Origin: an uncultured Bacteroidota bacterium | GTDB lineage: Bacteria; Bacteroidota; Bacteroidia; Chitinophagales; Chitinophagaceae | Assembly: GCA_946479535.1 (NCBI GenBank) | Contig: CAMLGP010000128.1 | Span: 1-7,319, forward strand | DNA: 7,319 nucleotides | Reading direction: 5' to 3' | In this document: positions 1 to 6,114 of the stretch, piece by piece | Layout: the number at the start of each line of letters is the position of its first letter | How positions within the stretch are numbered: position 1 is the stretch's first letter | Translations under genes and position numbers: made by a program | Notes under the pieces: generated by a model | The model's input: the letters and a program-made list of their open reading frames with translations, nothing else | The model's database searches: none | What the model was told of the DNA's origin: nothing

Positions 1-396
1 TGGCTTGTTACGCTGGATGAACTACAGGATTTTGAAGTAGCGCCCAGGGAAAATCATACAGGCAAAAGCTGGAATCTTCCTATGAAATGCTGGGTCAATG
101 GTAAGCAGGTAAGTGAGGGTAATCTTTCTGATATGGACTGGACCTTTGCTGAGCTTATTGAGAGGGCCTCTTATGGAGTGGAGCTTTACCCAGGAGAAGT
201 AATTGGGAGCGGAACAGTGGGCACAGGATGCTTTCTGGAGCTAAATGGAACAGGGAAACTCAATGATCCTAATTATCAGGAACAATGGCTGCAGCCTAAT
301 GATGTAGTGGAAATGGAAATTGAAGGATTAGGCAGATTGAAGAATACGATTATAGCAGAAGAAACGGACTGGAGTATACTCGGTCAAAAGAAATAA
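1..396 (+). CDS. Fumarylacetoacetate hydrolase family protein, C-terminal part (5' end outside window)
   Basis: The reading frame is open from base 1 to a TAA at 394-396, giving the last 131 residues of a protein that starts upstream; the ATG at 82 is internal. The sequence follows the C-terminal half of the FAA-hydrolase fold: a WLVTLDEL start, then a WTFAELIERASYGVELYPGE helix-loop, the GSGTVGTGCFLEL strand-turn near the active site, and a final DVVEMEIEGLGRLKNTI strand pair. Family members hydrolyse C-C bonds in acyl-pyruvate-type substrates, and the founding enzyme completes tyrosine degradation by splitting fumarylacetoacetate to fumarate and acetoacetate. The metal-binding acidic residues lie mostly in the missing N-terminal part, so the substrate cannot be decided here. 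A flavin reductase-like gene 1.3 kb away fits aromatic catabolism but does not prove it. The family call is firm; the exact enzyme is not. Confidence 0.85.
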   Translation, partial: WLVTLDELQDFEVAPRENHTGKSWNLPMKCWVNGKQVSEGNLSDMDWTFAELIERASYGVELYPGEVIGSGTVGTGCFLELNGTGKLNDPNYQEQWLQPNDVVEMEIEGLGRLKNTIIAEETDWSILGQKK

Positions 397-447
397 TATT
401 CGGAAATTGGACCTTGATTCACAAGGCCATACAGATATTACAATTGA

Positions 448-561
448 GAAGAGGCTGTCTCAAAGGTTTTTAAAGCCCCCTGAATTCGCGTAAATGGAAA
501 TTTTCTCCATCACCTACCCGAATAAAAAGGGTCTATCTCGGACTTTTGAGATAGCCCCTTT
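448..561. repeat. Imperfect 20-bp inverted repeat enclosing a shorter hairpin
   Basis: The segment 448-467 (core GGCTGTCTCAAAGGT) is complementary to 542-561 (core ACTTTTGAGATAGCC) at 16 of 20 positions, and three of the four differences would be G-U pairs in one RNA strand. The right arm also takes part in the tighter local hairpin at 526-561, so the two structures exclude each other. The outer arms are about 74 bp apart. This could be a decayed small mobile element with terminal inverted repeats or a duplicated terminator arm. No transposase and no clear target-site duplication is visible. Confidence 0.6.
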
Positions 562-565
562 ATTT
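524..565. terminator. Bidirectional intrinsic terminator between convergent genes
   Basis: AAAGGG-T-CTATCTC (526-539) pairs with GAGATAG-C-CCCTTT (548-561) around an 8-nt loop, with one internal T/C mismatch. The plus strand continues TATTTTTC and the minus strand reads CCCTTTTTATT, so both have a U-rich tail. It sits 130 bp past the stop of the FAA-hydrolase gene and 25 bp past the stop of the minus-strand DUF2807 gene, so it fits the latter best and may serve both. Confidence 0.75.
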
Positions 566-587
566 TTCAAACTATACTTTTCGACTT

Positions 588-1313
588 TTAGATAGCGACT
601 TTCTTCAGTTTTTTTACAGGTGCAGCACCTTTATTGGTCACCTTTCCCAGGAAAGAATCTTTAACTATGATTTCTTTTGCAGCATTCACTTCAGCTGAAC
701 CAACCCCACTATTATCTATATCCATTTTCTGAACAATAAAGCTGGCAGCCTGTACACTTCCAACTCCTTTATTCCTGATAATTGCATTCTCTGCCTTGCC
801 ATTCAGCTTTACACTACCTACACTCTTATTATCAACATCAATACTCTGGGCTGTCATTTTAAGATCAATTGAACCTACACTTTTATTGGAGATCTTCAGA
901 TCATCAAAATTGAGGTTGTTTTCCGAAGAAATATCGCCAACAGTTTTCAGGTTCATACTGTTCAGTTTTTTAAACGTAACATAAACTTTCAGTTTCTTCT
1001 TGCTGTTGAAGTTTGAATTATCCTTCATGCTAATTACCAGTGTTGATCCATCATTCTTTACATCAAACAATGATTGCAGGTTATCATCCGCTTCAATCTT
1101 CACACCTTCTTTATTTCCCTGGGTTAGGAGTACGCTGAAAACTCCTTTTACATCCAGTTGAGAAAAAGGACTTATGTTGAACTCTTTGGTAACAACATTG
1201 CCACTGCCTTCAATCCGTTGTTTGCTGTCTTTATCGTGATTGTCATGATCCTGAGAGTTTGCTGCCGTCACAAATAAGGCGGCAACTGTCATGGCTAGAA
1301 ATAGCTTCCTCAT
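588..1313 (-). CDS. Secreted DUF2807 (head GIN domain) adhesin-like protein
   Basis: A 241-residue exported protein. Residues 1-20 form a signal peptide (MRK, then a hydrophobic stretch ending AANS-Q), followed by a charged, His/Asp-rich linker to about residue 34. The DUF2807 domain opens with GSGNVVTKEFNISPFSQLDV (37-56) and a GVFSVLLTQG strand, as is typical of this family of putative 'auto-transporter adhesin, head GIN' proteins common in Bacteroidota. From residue 124 on it is a ladder of near-repeats at 18-21-residue spacing: TVGDI (124), SVGSI (145), SVGSV (165), GVGSV (183), GVGSA (203) and FLGKV (221), as expected for stacked rungs of a beta-solenoid. It ends in a basic tail, VKKLKK. 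No lipobox cysteine is present, so a soluble periplasmic or surface protein is likely. Biological role is unknown. It is transcribed alone, with a possible operator just upstream. Confidence 0.85.
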   Translation of the reverse strand: MRKLFLAMTVAALFVTAANSQDHDNHDKDSKQRIEGSGNVVTKEFNISPFSQLDVKGVFSVLLTQGNKEGVKIEADDNLQSLFDVKNDGSTLVISMKDNSNFNSKKKLKVYVTFKKLNSMNLKTVGDISSENNLNFDDLKISNKSVGSIDLKMTAQSIDVDNKSVGSVKLNGKAENAIIRNKGVGSVQAASFIVQKMDIDNSGVGSAEVNAAKEIIVKDSFLGKVTNKGAAPVKKLKKVAI

Positions 1314-1340
1314 ACTTTATTGATTTATTGGTTTACGTTT

Positions 1341-1366
1341 TAGAACGAAGTCTTTCGTAGAACGAA
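1341..1366. promoter_or_regulatory. Possible operator upstream of the DUF2807 gene
   Basis: Two exact copies of TAGAACGAA lie at 1341-1349 and 1358-1366, 17 bp apart, and the spacer creates an inverted ACGAA-GTCT-TTCGT core (1345-1358). The element is 28-53 bp before the DUF2807 start codon, where a repressor would cover the promoter. Short inverted ACGA/TCGT-type sites recall operators of BlaI/CopY-family repressors, but that link is only a resemblance. No regulator gene is present in the window. Confidence 0.35.
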
Positions 1367-1462
1367 TATGAGGAGATTCTGTTACCGGGAATATTTAAAT
1401 CTTGATGAGCGGGAATTCGGTCGGTTAAATGGTATTTATCGAGTAAGAGGAAGGCTTGGACA

Positions 1463-1659
1463 GCTAATCTCCAGTTCCCTGTATGCTTATCCCAGGTTTA
1501 TCCAGTATTTAAGTATTGTTTATCTTCTGTTTATCTTCTGTTCATCCTCTGTTTATCCTCTGTTTATAAACACAAGATAAACAGAAGTAAATCATAAGAT
1601 ATTCAGAAAAGAATCAATGGTTAAACAGTAGGTAAACGGTAGTTAAACGTACCATAACC
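1463..1659. repeat. Degenerate 11-bp-period repeat array with an orientation switch at 1562-1571
   Basis: In the plus direction, units near GTTTATCTTCT start every 11 bp at 1463, 1474, 1485, 1496, 1507, 1518, 1529, 1540 and 1551; the best are 1518-1528 and 1529-1539, which are identical, and 1551-1561. At 1562-1571 the perfect palindrome GTTTATAAAC reverses the orientation, and the same unit then continues on the minus strand with its first G (plus-strand C) at 1571, 1582, 1593, 1604, 1615, 1626, 1637, 1648 and 1659, again exactly every 11 bp. The best minus-strand units are GTTTATCTTGT, GTTTACCTACT and GTTTAACTACC. The first base is G in eight of nine left units and in all right units. Copies decay toward the left edge and are mixed on the right. 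A perfect 14-bp inverted repeat (1524-1537 with 1574-1587) follows from this layout. The 11-bp period rules out coding. The array fills most of the 406-bp gap between two divergent genes; the rest of that gap (1367-1462 and 1660-1706) shows nothing I can name. Confidence 0.85.
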
Positions 1660-1706
1660 AGTACATGGCCCTATCAAGCTTTAGAGCTTTCTTCTCCAAA
1701 CCTTCC

Positions 1707-1714
1707 TTAATTTG
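1707..1714 (+). promoter_or_regulatory. Weak candidate -7 element for the flavin reductase-like gene
   Basis: TTAATTTG matches the Bacteroidota -7 consensus TAnnTTTG at all but one fixed position. It ends 5 bp before the ATG at 1720, so if used it would give an almost leaderless mRNA. No -33 TTTG is present at the right distance; an inverted repeat, AAGCT-TTAG-AGCTT (1676-1689), occupies that position instead. Confidence 0.25.
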
Positions 1715-1719
1715 CGGCC

Positions 1720-2601
1720 ATGATTTTTGACCTGCAACAGCTAAAACCAGTTGACAAACAATACTATCTGCAACATGTAATAGCTCCCAGACCGGTCTGC
1801 TTTGCTTCCACTATTGACAAAAATGGCCAGGTAAACCTGAGCCCCTTCAGCTTTTTCAATTTATTCTCAACCCAGCCACCCATTGTAGTTTTCTCCCCAT
1901 CCCGGCGATTGAGAGATAATACTGTCAAACACACCCTTGAAAATGTAATGGAGGTTCCAGAAGTAGTGATCAATATCGTGACCTATGATATGGTGCAGCA
2001 GGTTTCACTCGCAAGCTGTGAATTCCCCAAAGAGGTAAGTGAGTTCATTAAAGCAGGTTTCACAGAACAGCCTGCCACCGTGGTAAAACCGCCCATGGTC
2101 AGGGAAAGCCATATTAAGATGGAATGCAGGGTTAATGAGATTAAGCCATTAGGTACTGAAGGTGGTGCGGGAAACCTTGTTATATGCGAAGTACTGGTAA
2201 TGCATATTGATGACAGCCTGCTTGATGAAAACAACAGACCTGTTCAGCAAAAGATCCATCATATTGCACGCCTCGGTGCCAACTGGTATTGCAGGGTGGA
2301 TGAAAGCAATCTATTTGAAGTAGAAAAACCAAATGTGAAACTGGGAATTGGTATCGACAGTTTACCTGCAACAATAAAGAATAGCAAAATACTCACCGGG
2401 AATCATTTGGGACAATTAGCCAATGTGCATGAAATGCCTGTTATTGATCCGGCATTTGATGATGATCATTTGAAACAGATCATCCAGTATTATGGTATTA
2501 ACCCTGAGGAAATGGAAAAGGAATTACATAGCTATGCGCAGAAGCTATTGAATAATGGTAAAGTGCAGGAAGCCTGGCAGGTTCTGCTTGCTGGCACCTG
2601 A
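1720..2601 (+). CDS. Flavin reductase-like (FMN-binding split-barrel) protein with C-terminal extension
   Basis: A 293-residue cytoplasmic protein with no signal peptide. Residues about 8-200 form the flavin reductase-like domain: IAPRPVCFASTID (21-33), NLSPFSFFNLFSTQPP (39-54, the flavin-contacting segment), a VFSPSRR loop (57-63), a VINIV strand (83-87) and the closing HHIARLGANWYCR (180-192). Relatives bind FMN or FAD and either reduce it with NAD(P)H for partner oxygenases or serve as small flavoprotein oxidoreductases. Residues about 205-293 are additional to the core domain and include an acidic helix-rich tail ending in GKVQEAWQVLLAGT. The start is fixed: an in-frame TAA (1708-1710) lies four codons before the ATG, and no Shine-Dalgarno is seen. 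In Bacteroidota such genes can lie near tyrosine-degradation genes (from memory), and the FAA-hydrolase gene nearby agrees. The specific partner and substrate are unknown. Confidence 0.8.
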   Translation: MIFDLQQLKPVDKQYYLQHVIAPRPVCFASTIDKNGQVNLSPFSFFNLFSTQPPIVVFSPSRRLRDNTVKHTLENVMEVPEVVINIVTYDMVQQVSLASCEFPKEVSEFIKAGFTEQPATVVKPPMVRESHIKMECRVNEIKPLGTEGGAGNLVICEVLVMHIDDSLLDENNRPVQQKIHHIARLGANWYCRVDESNLFEVEKPNVKLGIGIDSLPATIKNSKILTGNHLGQLANVHEMPVIDPAFDDDHLKQIIQYYGINPEEMEKELHSYAQKLLNNGKVQEAWQVLLAGT

Positions 2602-2621
2602 CTTCACTCTTATCAAAATAA

Positions 2622-2680
2622 AAATCGGAAGGGAGAAAGCAAAAAACTTCTCCCTTCCGATTTGGAGGCCTTCAGGCCTC
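2622..2680. terminator. Tandem hairpins between convergent genes, main stem 16 bp
   Basis: AAATCGGAAGGGAGAA (2622-2637) pairs perfectly with 2648-2663 around a 10-nt loop. A second hairpin follows immediately, GAGGCC-TTCA-GGCCTC (2665-2680). Read on the minus strand, the long stem is followed by ATTTTTATTTT, making it a good intrinsic terminator for the DUF4197 gene that ends at 2697. On the plus strand there is no long U tract, so for the flavin reductase-like gene (stop at 2601) it acts as a terminator only weakly or as a 3'-end stabiliser. Confidence 0.85.
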
Positions 2681-2696
2681 AATGATTTTATAGTTA

Positions 2697-3416
2697 TTAC
2701 TTGCTACCGAATACTTTCTTCAGGATATCGCTTGTTCTCGCCATTGGATTATCACGAATATTCGCTTCTTCCTTTGCAACCTGATCAAACAATGCATCTA
2801 CAGACTTTCCAACCACATAAGAAGGAAGATCAGGATTTACTTTCTTGAAAGTAGTGGGAAAATTATTATACGTAGTAACGATATCGCCATAATATTTTGT
2901 TGCCTCTACTTTATCCAGCGAAGATTTTACTGAAGGCGTAAATGCAGCGATCAGTTTTTCTGATGTCTTCTGTTTGAAATACTGCGTTGCAGCATCTTTA
3001 TTTCCTTTCAGGATATTCAATGCATCTGTCAATGTCATTTCCTTAATAGCAGAAATAAAAATATCTTTTGCAAAACCTACCGCATCTTCTGCGCCACGGT
3101 TAATGGCAAGGATCGCTTTATCCACCTGGGCACCCATACCAGCCTTTCTCAATGTAGTTTCAATCTTCTGCGCATCTGGTGGTAACAACACCTTATAAAT
3201 ATTGCTTCCAAAAAAGCCATCTGTTTTATTGAGGTTAAGTACAGCAGTTGTTACACCTTTCGCAAGTGCTTCTTTTATACCCTGGCCGGCTTCATTTTCA
3301 GTGACTCCGGATCCGGTTCCTTTGCTCACAAGATTCTTCAATTTGCCAAATTGGGAAAAAGAGGTTGCAGGTAGAATTACCATAGCGATAATTAAGGCAG
3401 CGAGATAGGTTTTCAT
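2697..3416 (-). CDS. Exported DUF4197 domain-containing protein
   Basis: A 239-residue protein from the ATG at 3416. An upstream in-frame ATG (3446) would add ten residues before the signal peptide and is less likely. MKTYLAALIIAMVILPATSFS-Q is a type I signal peptide without a lipobox cysteine, so the mature protein is expected in the periplasm or outside. The body matches DUF4197: GIKEALAKGVTTAV (46-59), KTDGFFGSNIYKVLLPPDA (64-82), a VDKAILAINRGAEDAV run (98-113), the IFISAIKEMTLTDALNILKG core (119-138) and DAATQYFKQKT (141-151). It is mostly helical and of normal family length. The function of the family is not known. The gene stands alone, divergent from lysS across 223 bp and convergent with the flavin reductase-like gene. 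Confidence 0.87.
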   Translation of the reverse strand: MKTYLAALIIAMVILPATSFSQFGKLKNLVSKGTGSGVTENEAGQGIKEALAKGVTTAVLNLNKTDGFFGSNIYKVLLPPDAQKIETTLRKAGMGAQVDKAILAINRGAEDAVGFAKDIFISAIKEMTLTDALNILKGNKDAATQYFKQKTSEKLIAAFTPSVKSSLDKVEATKYYGDIVTTYNNFPTTFKKVNPDLPSYVVGKSVDALFDQVAKEEANIRDNPMARTSDILKKVFGSK

Positions 3417-3614
3417 ATACGAAAGATGGGTTTTAATTAGCCACAAAATACCTGTCAGAAGGCAATTATCCTATAAACGTTGCAAGGTTTGACGATACTT
3501 TAAGGATTTTCCGCGGAGCGGATTTAGGAAACATACGTAACTGCCAAATAAATAGCATGTTGCATCAGTCCTCAATCAACCCCTGCCGGAAACCCAACTG
3601 CGGGGCGAATACAG

Positions 3615-3622
3615 TACCTTTG
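3615..3622 (+). promoter_or_regulatory. Bacteroidota-type -7 promoter element of lysS
   Basis: TACCTTTG matches TAnnTTTG exactly and ends 17 bp before the lysS ATG, implying a leader of roughly a dozen bases. No clear -33 TTTG is seen upstream. A GGGGC/GCCCC inverted pair (3602-3606 and 3622-3626) brackets the element, which may be chance. Confidence 0.5.
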
Positions 3623-3639
3623 CCCCACTTTTTTAAAAT

Positions 3640-5163
3640 ATGACTACTACGCAAACTTTGTCAGAACAGGAGCAGCTCAGGCGGGAAAAACTGGCCGAAC
3701 TCATTATGATGGGTATTGAGCCTTATCCAGCCCCTTTATACCCCGTAAACAGTTATTCAATTTATATAAAAGAAAAATATAAAGAGGAAACAAAAGAACA
3801 GTTCCAGGAAGTGTGCCTCGCAGGCCGGATCATGAGTGTAAGGGATATGGGAAAGGCCAATTTTGCCGTGATCCAGGACGCTCATGGCCGAATTCAGTTA
3901 TACATCCGCCGGGATGATATCTGCCCGGGTGAAGACAAATCTCTTTATGACATCGTTTGGAAAAAACTGATTGATATCGGAGATATCATTGGTGTAAAAG
4001 GATATGCCTTTATTACAAAAACTGGTGAAACATCAGTTCACGTTAAAGAACTGACCCTGCTAAGCAAATCCTTGCGTCCTTTACCAATTGTAAAGGAAGC
4101 CGAAGGGCAAACCTTTGATGCCGTAACAGATCCTGAATTCAGGTATCGTCAGCGTTATGCTGATCTGCTGATCAATCCTTCAGTTAAGGAAACTTTCGTT
4201 AAAAGAACCAAACTGATCAATTCCATCCGTGAATTTCTAAACGTGCACAATGCACTGGAAGTGGATACGCCGGTTCTTCAAAGCATTCCCGGAGGTGCAT
4301 TGGCAAGGCCATTCATTACGCACCATAATGCACTGGATGTTCCTTTCTATCTCCGCATTGCAAATGAATTATACCTGAAGCGCCTGATCGTTGGTGGATT
4401 TGACTGGGTATATGAATTCAGCCGCAACTTCCGTAACGAAGGAATGGACAGAACGCATAATCCCGAGTTTACCATACTTGAATTCTATGTGGCTTACAAG
4501 GATTATCTCTGGATGATGACCACTACCGAGCAATTACTGGAAAAAGCCGCCCTGGATGTTTGCGGCACTACAGACGTACAGGTAGGTGATAAGATCATTT
4601 CCTTTAAAGCACCTTTCCAGCGTATCAGCATTTATGATGCAATTAAGGAACACACAGGATTTGATGTTAGTCGCATGAATGAAGACCAGCTTCGTTCAGT
4701 TTGCAAGCAGCTCGGTATTCATACTGATAATAAAATGGGTAAGGGCAAGCTGATTGACCAAATATTCGGCGAGAAATGTGAGCATCATTATATTCAGCCG
4801 GTATTCATTATTGATTACCCGGTTGAGATGAGCCCTCTAACCAAAAAGCACAGGGATAAACAAGGTCTTGTAGAACGATTTGAGTTAATGATCAATGGCA
4901 AAGAGATAGCCAATGCCTATAGTGAGCTGAATGATCCAGTTGATCAGCGGGAGCGATTTGAAGACCAGGTACAGCTTATGGAAAGGGGTGATGATGAGGC
5001 CATGTTCATTGACCATGATTTTCTTCGCGCACTGGAATATGGAATGCCACCAACTGCAGGTATTGGTATCGGTATTGACAGGCTTTGCATGCTGTTTACC
5101 AACCAGGTTTCCATTCAGGATGTTTTATTCTTCCCGCAAATGCGTCCAGAGAAGATTGAATGA
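3640..5163 (+). CDS. lysS: Lysine--tRNA ligase, class II
   Basis: A 507-residue cytoplasmic enzyme that activates lysine with ATP and charges tRNA-Lys. After a helical N-terminus, residues about 56-142 form the OB-fold anticodon-binding domain (VCLAGRIMSVRDMGKANFAVIQD). The catalytic domain opens with FRYRQRYADLLINP (167-180), followed by class II motif 1 ending at EVDTPVLQ (207-214), the signature GGALARPFITHHNALD (218-233), motif 2 with FRNEGMDRTHNPEFT (264-278), and motif 3 GIGIGIDRLCMLFT (474-487) with its conserved arginine R481. The end, DVLFFPQMRPEK, is canonical. Length and motif order are normal and nothing is missing. The start is secure because an in-frame TAA (3634-3636) lies one codon upstream. 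There is no Shine-Dalgarno; a -7 element is present at 3615-3622 and a terminator at 5268-5294, so it appears monocistronic. Confidence 0.97.
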   Translation: MTTTQTLSEQEQLRREKLAELIMMGIEPYPAPLYPVNSYSIYIKEKYKEETKEQFQEVCLAGRIMSVRDMGKANFAVIQDAHGRIQLYIRRDDICPGEDKSLYDIVWKKLIDIGDIIGVKGYAFITKTGETSVHVKELTLLSKSLRPLPIVKEAEGQTFDAVTDPEFRYRQRYADLLINPSVKETFVKRTKLINSIREFLNVHNALEVDTPVLQSIPGGALARPFITHHNALDVPFYLRIANELYLKRLIVGGFDWVYEFSRNFRNEGMDRTHNPEFTILEFYVAYKDYLWMMTTTEQLLEKAALDVCGTTDVQVGDKIISFKAPFQRISIYDAIKEHTGFDVSRMNEDQLRSVCKQLGIHTDNKMGKGKLIDQIFGEKCEHHYIQPVFIIDYPVEMSPLTKKHRDKQGLVERFELMINGKEIANAYSELNDPVDQRERFEDQVQLMERGDDEAMFIDHDFLRALEYGMPPTAGIGIGIDRLCMLFTNQVSIQDVLFFPQMRPEKIE

Positions 5164-5267
5164 TGAGTTAGTCCAGTCTTATTGAATTTTGCAAAAATCG
5201 GCTTACATCCGTGTCGTTAAACTGTTGTAACTTTTACCAAATGTTGGTTAAGGACTTCTATATATAG

Positions 5268-5294
5268 GCATTCGCCACTGGCGGATGCTTTTTT
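5268..5294 (+). terminator. Intrinsic terminator after lysS
   Basis: GCATTCGCC (5268-5276) pairs with GGCGGATGC (5280-5288), with one G-U pair, around a 3-nt loop, followed directly by six T residues. It lies 105 bp past the lysS stop. The T tract overlaps the stop codon of the minus-strand dehydrogenase gene (5293-5295). The 5164-5267 stretch in between shows no ORF or recognisable RNA. Confidence 0.85.
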
Positions 5295-6114
5295 AATCAA
5301 CAAACAGATCGGGATAGAGCCTACCTCCCTTTACTACCGCATATTTTTCCAGGTCAGTAATGCCTTCCTTCGCTAAAACTTCTTCATCGATGAAACAATT
5401 GCCGGTGCAATTGGCTGAAGGCTGACTGAAAATATAATAGGCTGCGTCCGCCAATATCTCAGGGCTACGGCTCATTTTGGCCAGAGCATCACCACCCAAT
5501 AGATTTCTTACAGCAGCAGTATCGATTGTTGTTTTGGGCCAGAGCGCATTGGATGCGATATTATATTTCTTCAATTCTGCGGCCCAGCCTATTGCCATCA
5601 TGGACATATTGAATTTGGTGATGGTGTAGGCTACATGCCCTGCAAACCATTTCGGATTCATATTAAGAGGAGGAGATAGGGTAAGTATATGCGCGTTAGA
5701 TGATCTTTTCAGATAAGGGATGCAGGCTTTTGTTACAAAGAAGGTTCCCCGCACATTAATATCCTGCATGAGATCATATCTCTTGGGTTCTGTCAATTCT
5801 GTGGAAGTGAGAGAAATGGCTGAAGCATTATTGACTACGATATCAATTCCACCAAATTTCTCAGTTGCCTTATTGATCACATTATTGATCTGTTCTTCAT
5901 AGCGGATATCACATTGAATAGCCAGCGCCTGCCCTCCTGCCTTCTCTATTTCAGCGGCTGCAGAGAAAATGGTACCCCCCAGTTTTGAATTTTCTTCCAC
6001 AGACTTTGCAGCAACAATAATGTTGGCTCCTTCCTTCGCTAAACGAAGCCCTATTGCCTTTCCAATTCCTCTGCTTGCTCCTGTAATTAGAACGGTCTTA
6101 TTTTTCAATGACAT
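5293..6114 (-). CDS. Short-chain dehydrogenase/reductase, HSDL2-like
   Basis: A 273-residue NAD(P)-dependent oxidoreductase of the SDR family. Visible elements are the nucleotide-binding TGASRGIG (11-18), D69 in the CDI segment, NNAS (95-98), and the catalytic set N120, S147, Y163 and K167 (YTITK). Beyond the general fold, its segments resemble the SDR domain of animal HSDL2 as I recall it: GTIFSAAAEIE (48-58), NNASAISLT (95-103), KACIPYLK (129-136), LSPPLNMNPKWF (146-157), SNALWPKTTIDTAA (188-201), ADAAYYIF (222-229) and GNCFIDEEVL (238-247). HSDL2 also has a C-terminal SCP2 domain that is absent here. The start is the ATG at 6114; the frame stays open to 6225, but the extra 37 codons encode an unlikely Trp/Arg/Tyr-rich leader before the normal SDR beginning. 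Substrate unknown; fatty-acid or lipid metabolism is suggested only by analogy. Confidence 0.9.
   Translation of the reverse strand: MSLKNKTVLITGASRGIGKAIGLRLAKEGANIIVAAKSVEENSKLGGTIFSAAAEIEKAGGQALAIQCDIRYEEQINNVINKATEKFGGIDIVVNNASAISLTSTELTEPKRYDLMQDINVRGTFFVTKACIPYLKRSSNAHILTLSPPLNMNPKWFAGHVAYTITKFNMSMMAIGWAAELKKYNIASNALWPKTTIDTAAVRNLLGGDALAKMSRSPEILADAAYYIFSQPSANCTGNCFIDEEVLAKEGITDLEKYAVVKGGRLYPDLFVD

Noticed and set aside
1485..1561. DnaA boxes or a replication origin
   Set aside because: TTATCC recurs as part of the repeat unit, but no site completes TTATCCACA and no dnaA or dnaN gene is nearby.
1368..1580. 70-residue plus-strand ORF in the divergent intergenic region
   Set aside because: Its second half is read through the 11-bp repeat array, whose period is not a multiple of three; the product looks like nothing known and the start is inside the possible operator region.
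1463..1659. CRISPR array
   Set aside because: Units of 11 bp lie end to end with no unique spacers, and they reverse orientation.
3508..3525. GC-rich inverted repeat around CCGCGG upstream of lysS
   Set aside because: The stem is only four to six base pairs and not placed like a terminator or operator.
5164..5267. Small RNA gene between lysS and its terminator
   Set aside because: No convincing promoter, conserved fold or known RNA family could be recognised; a lysS 3' UTR explains it.
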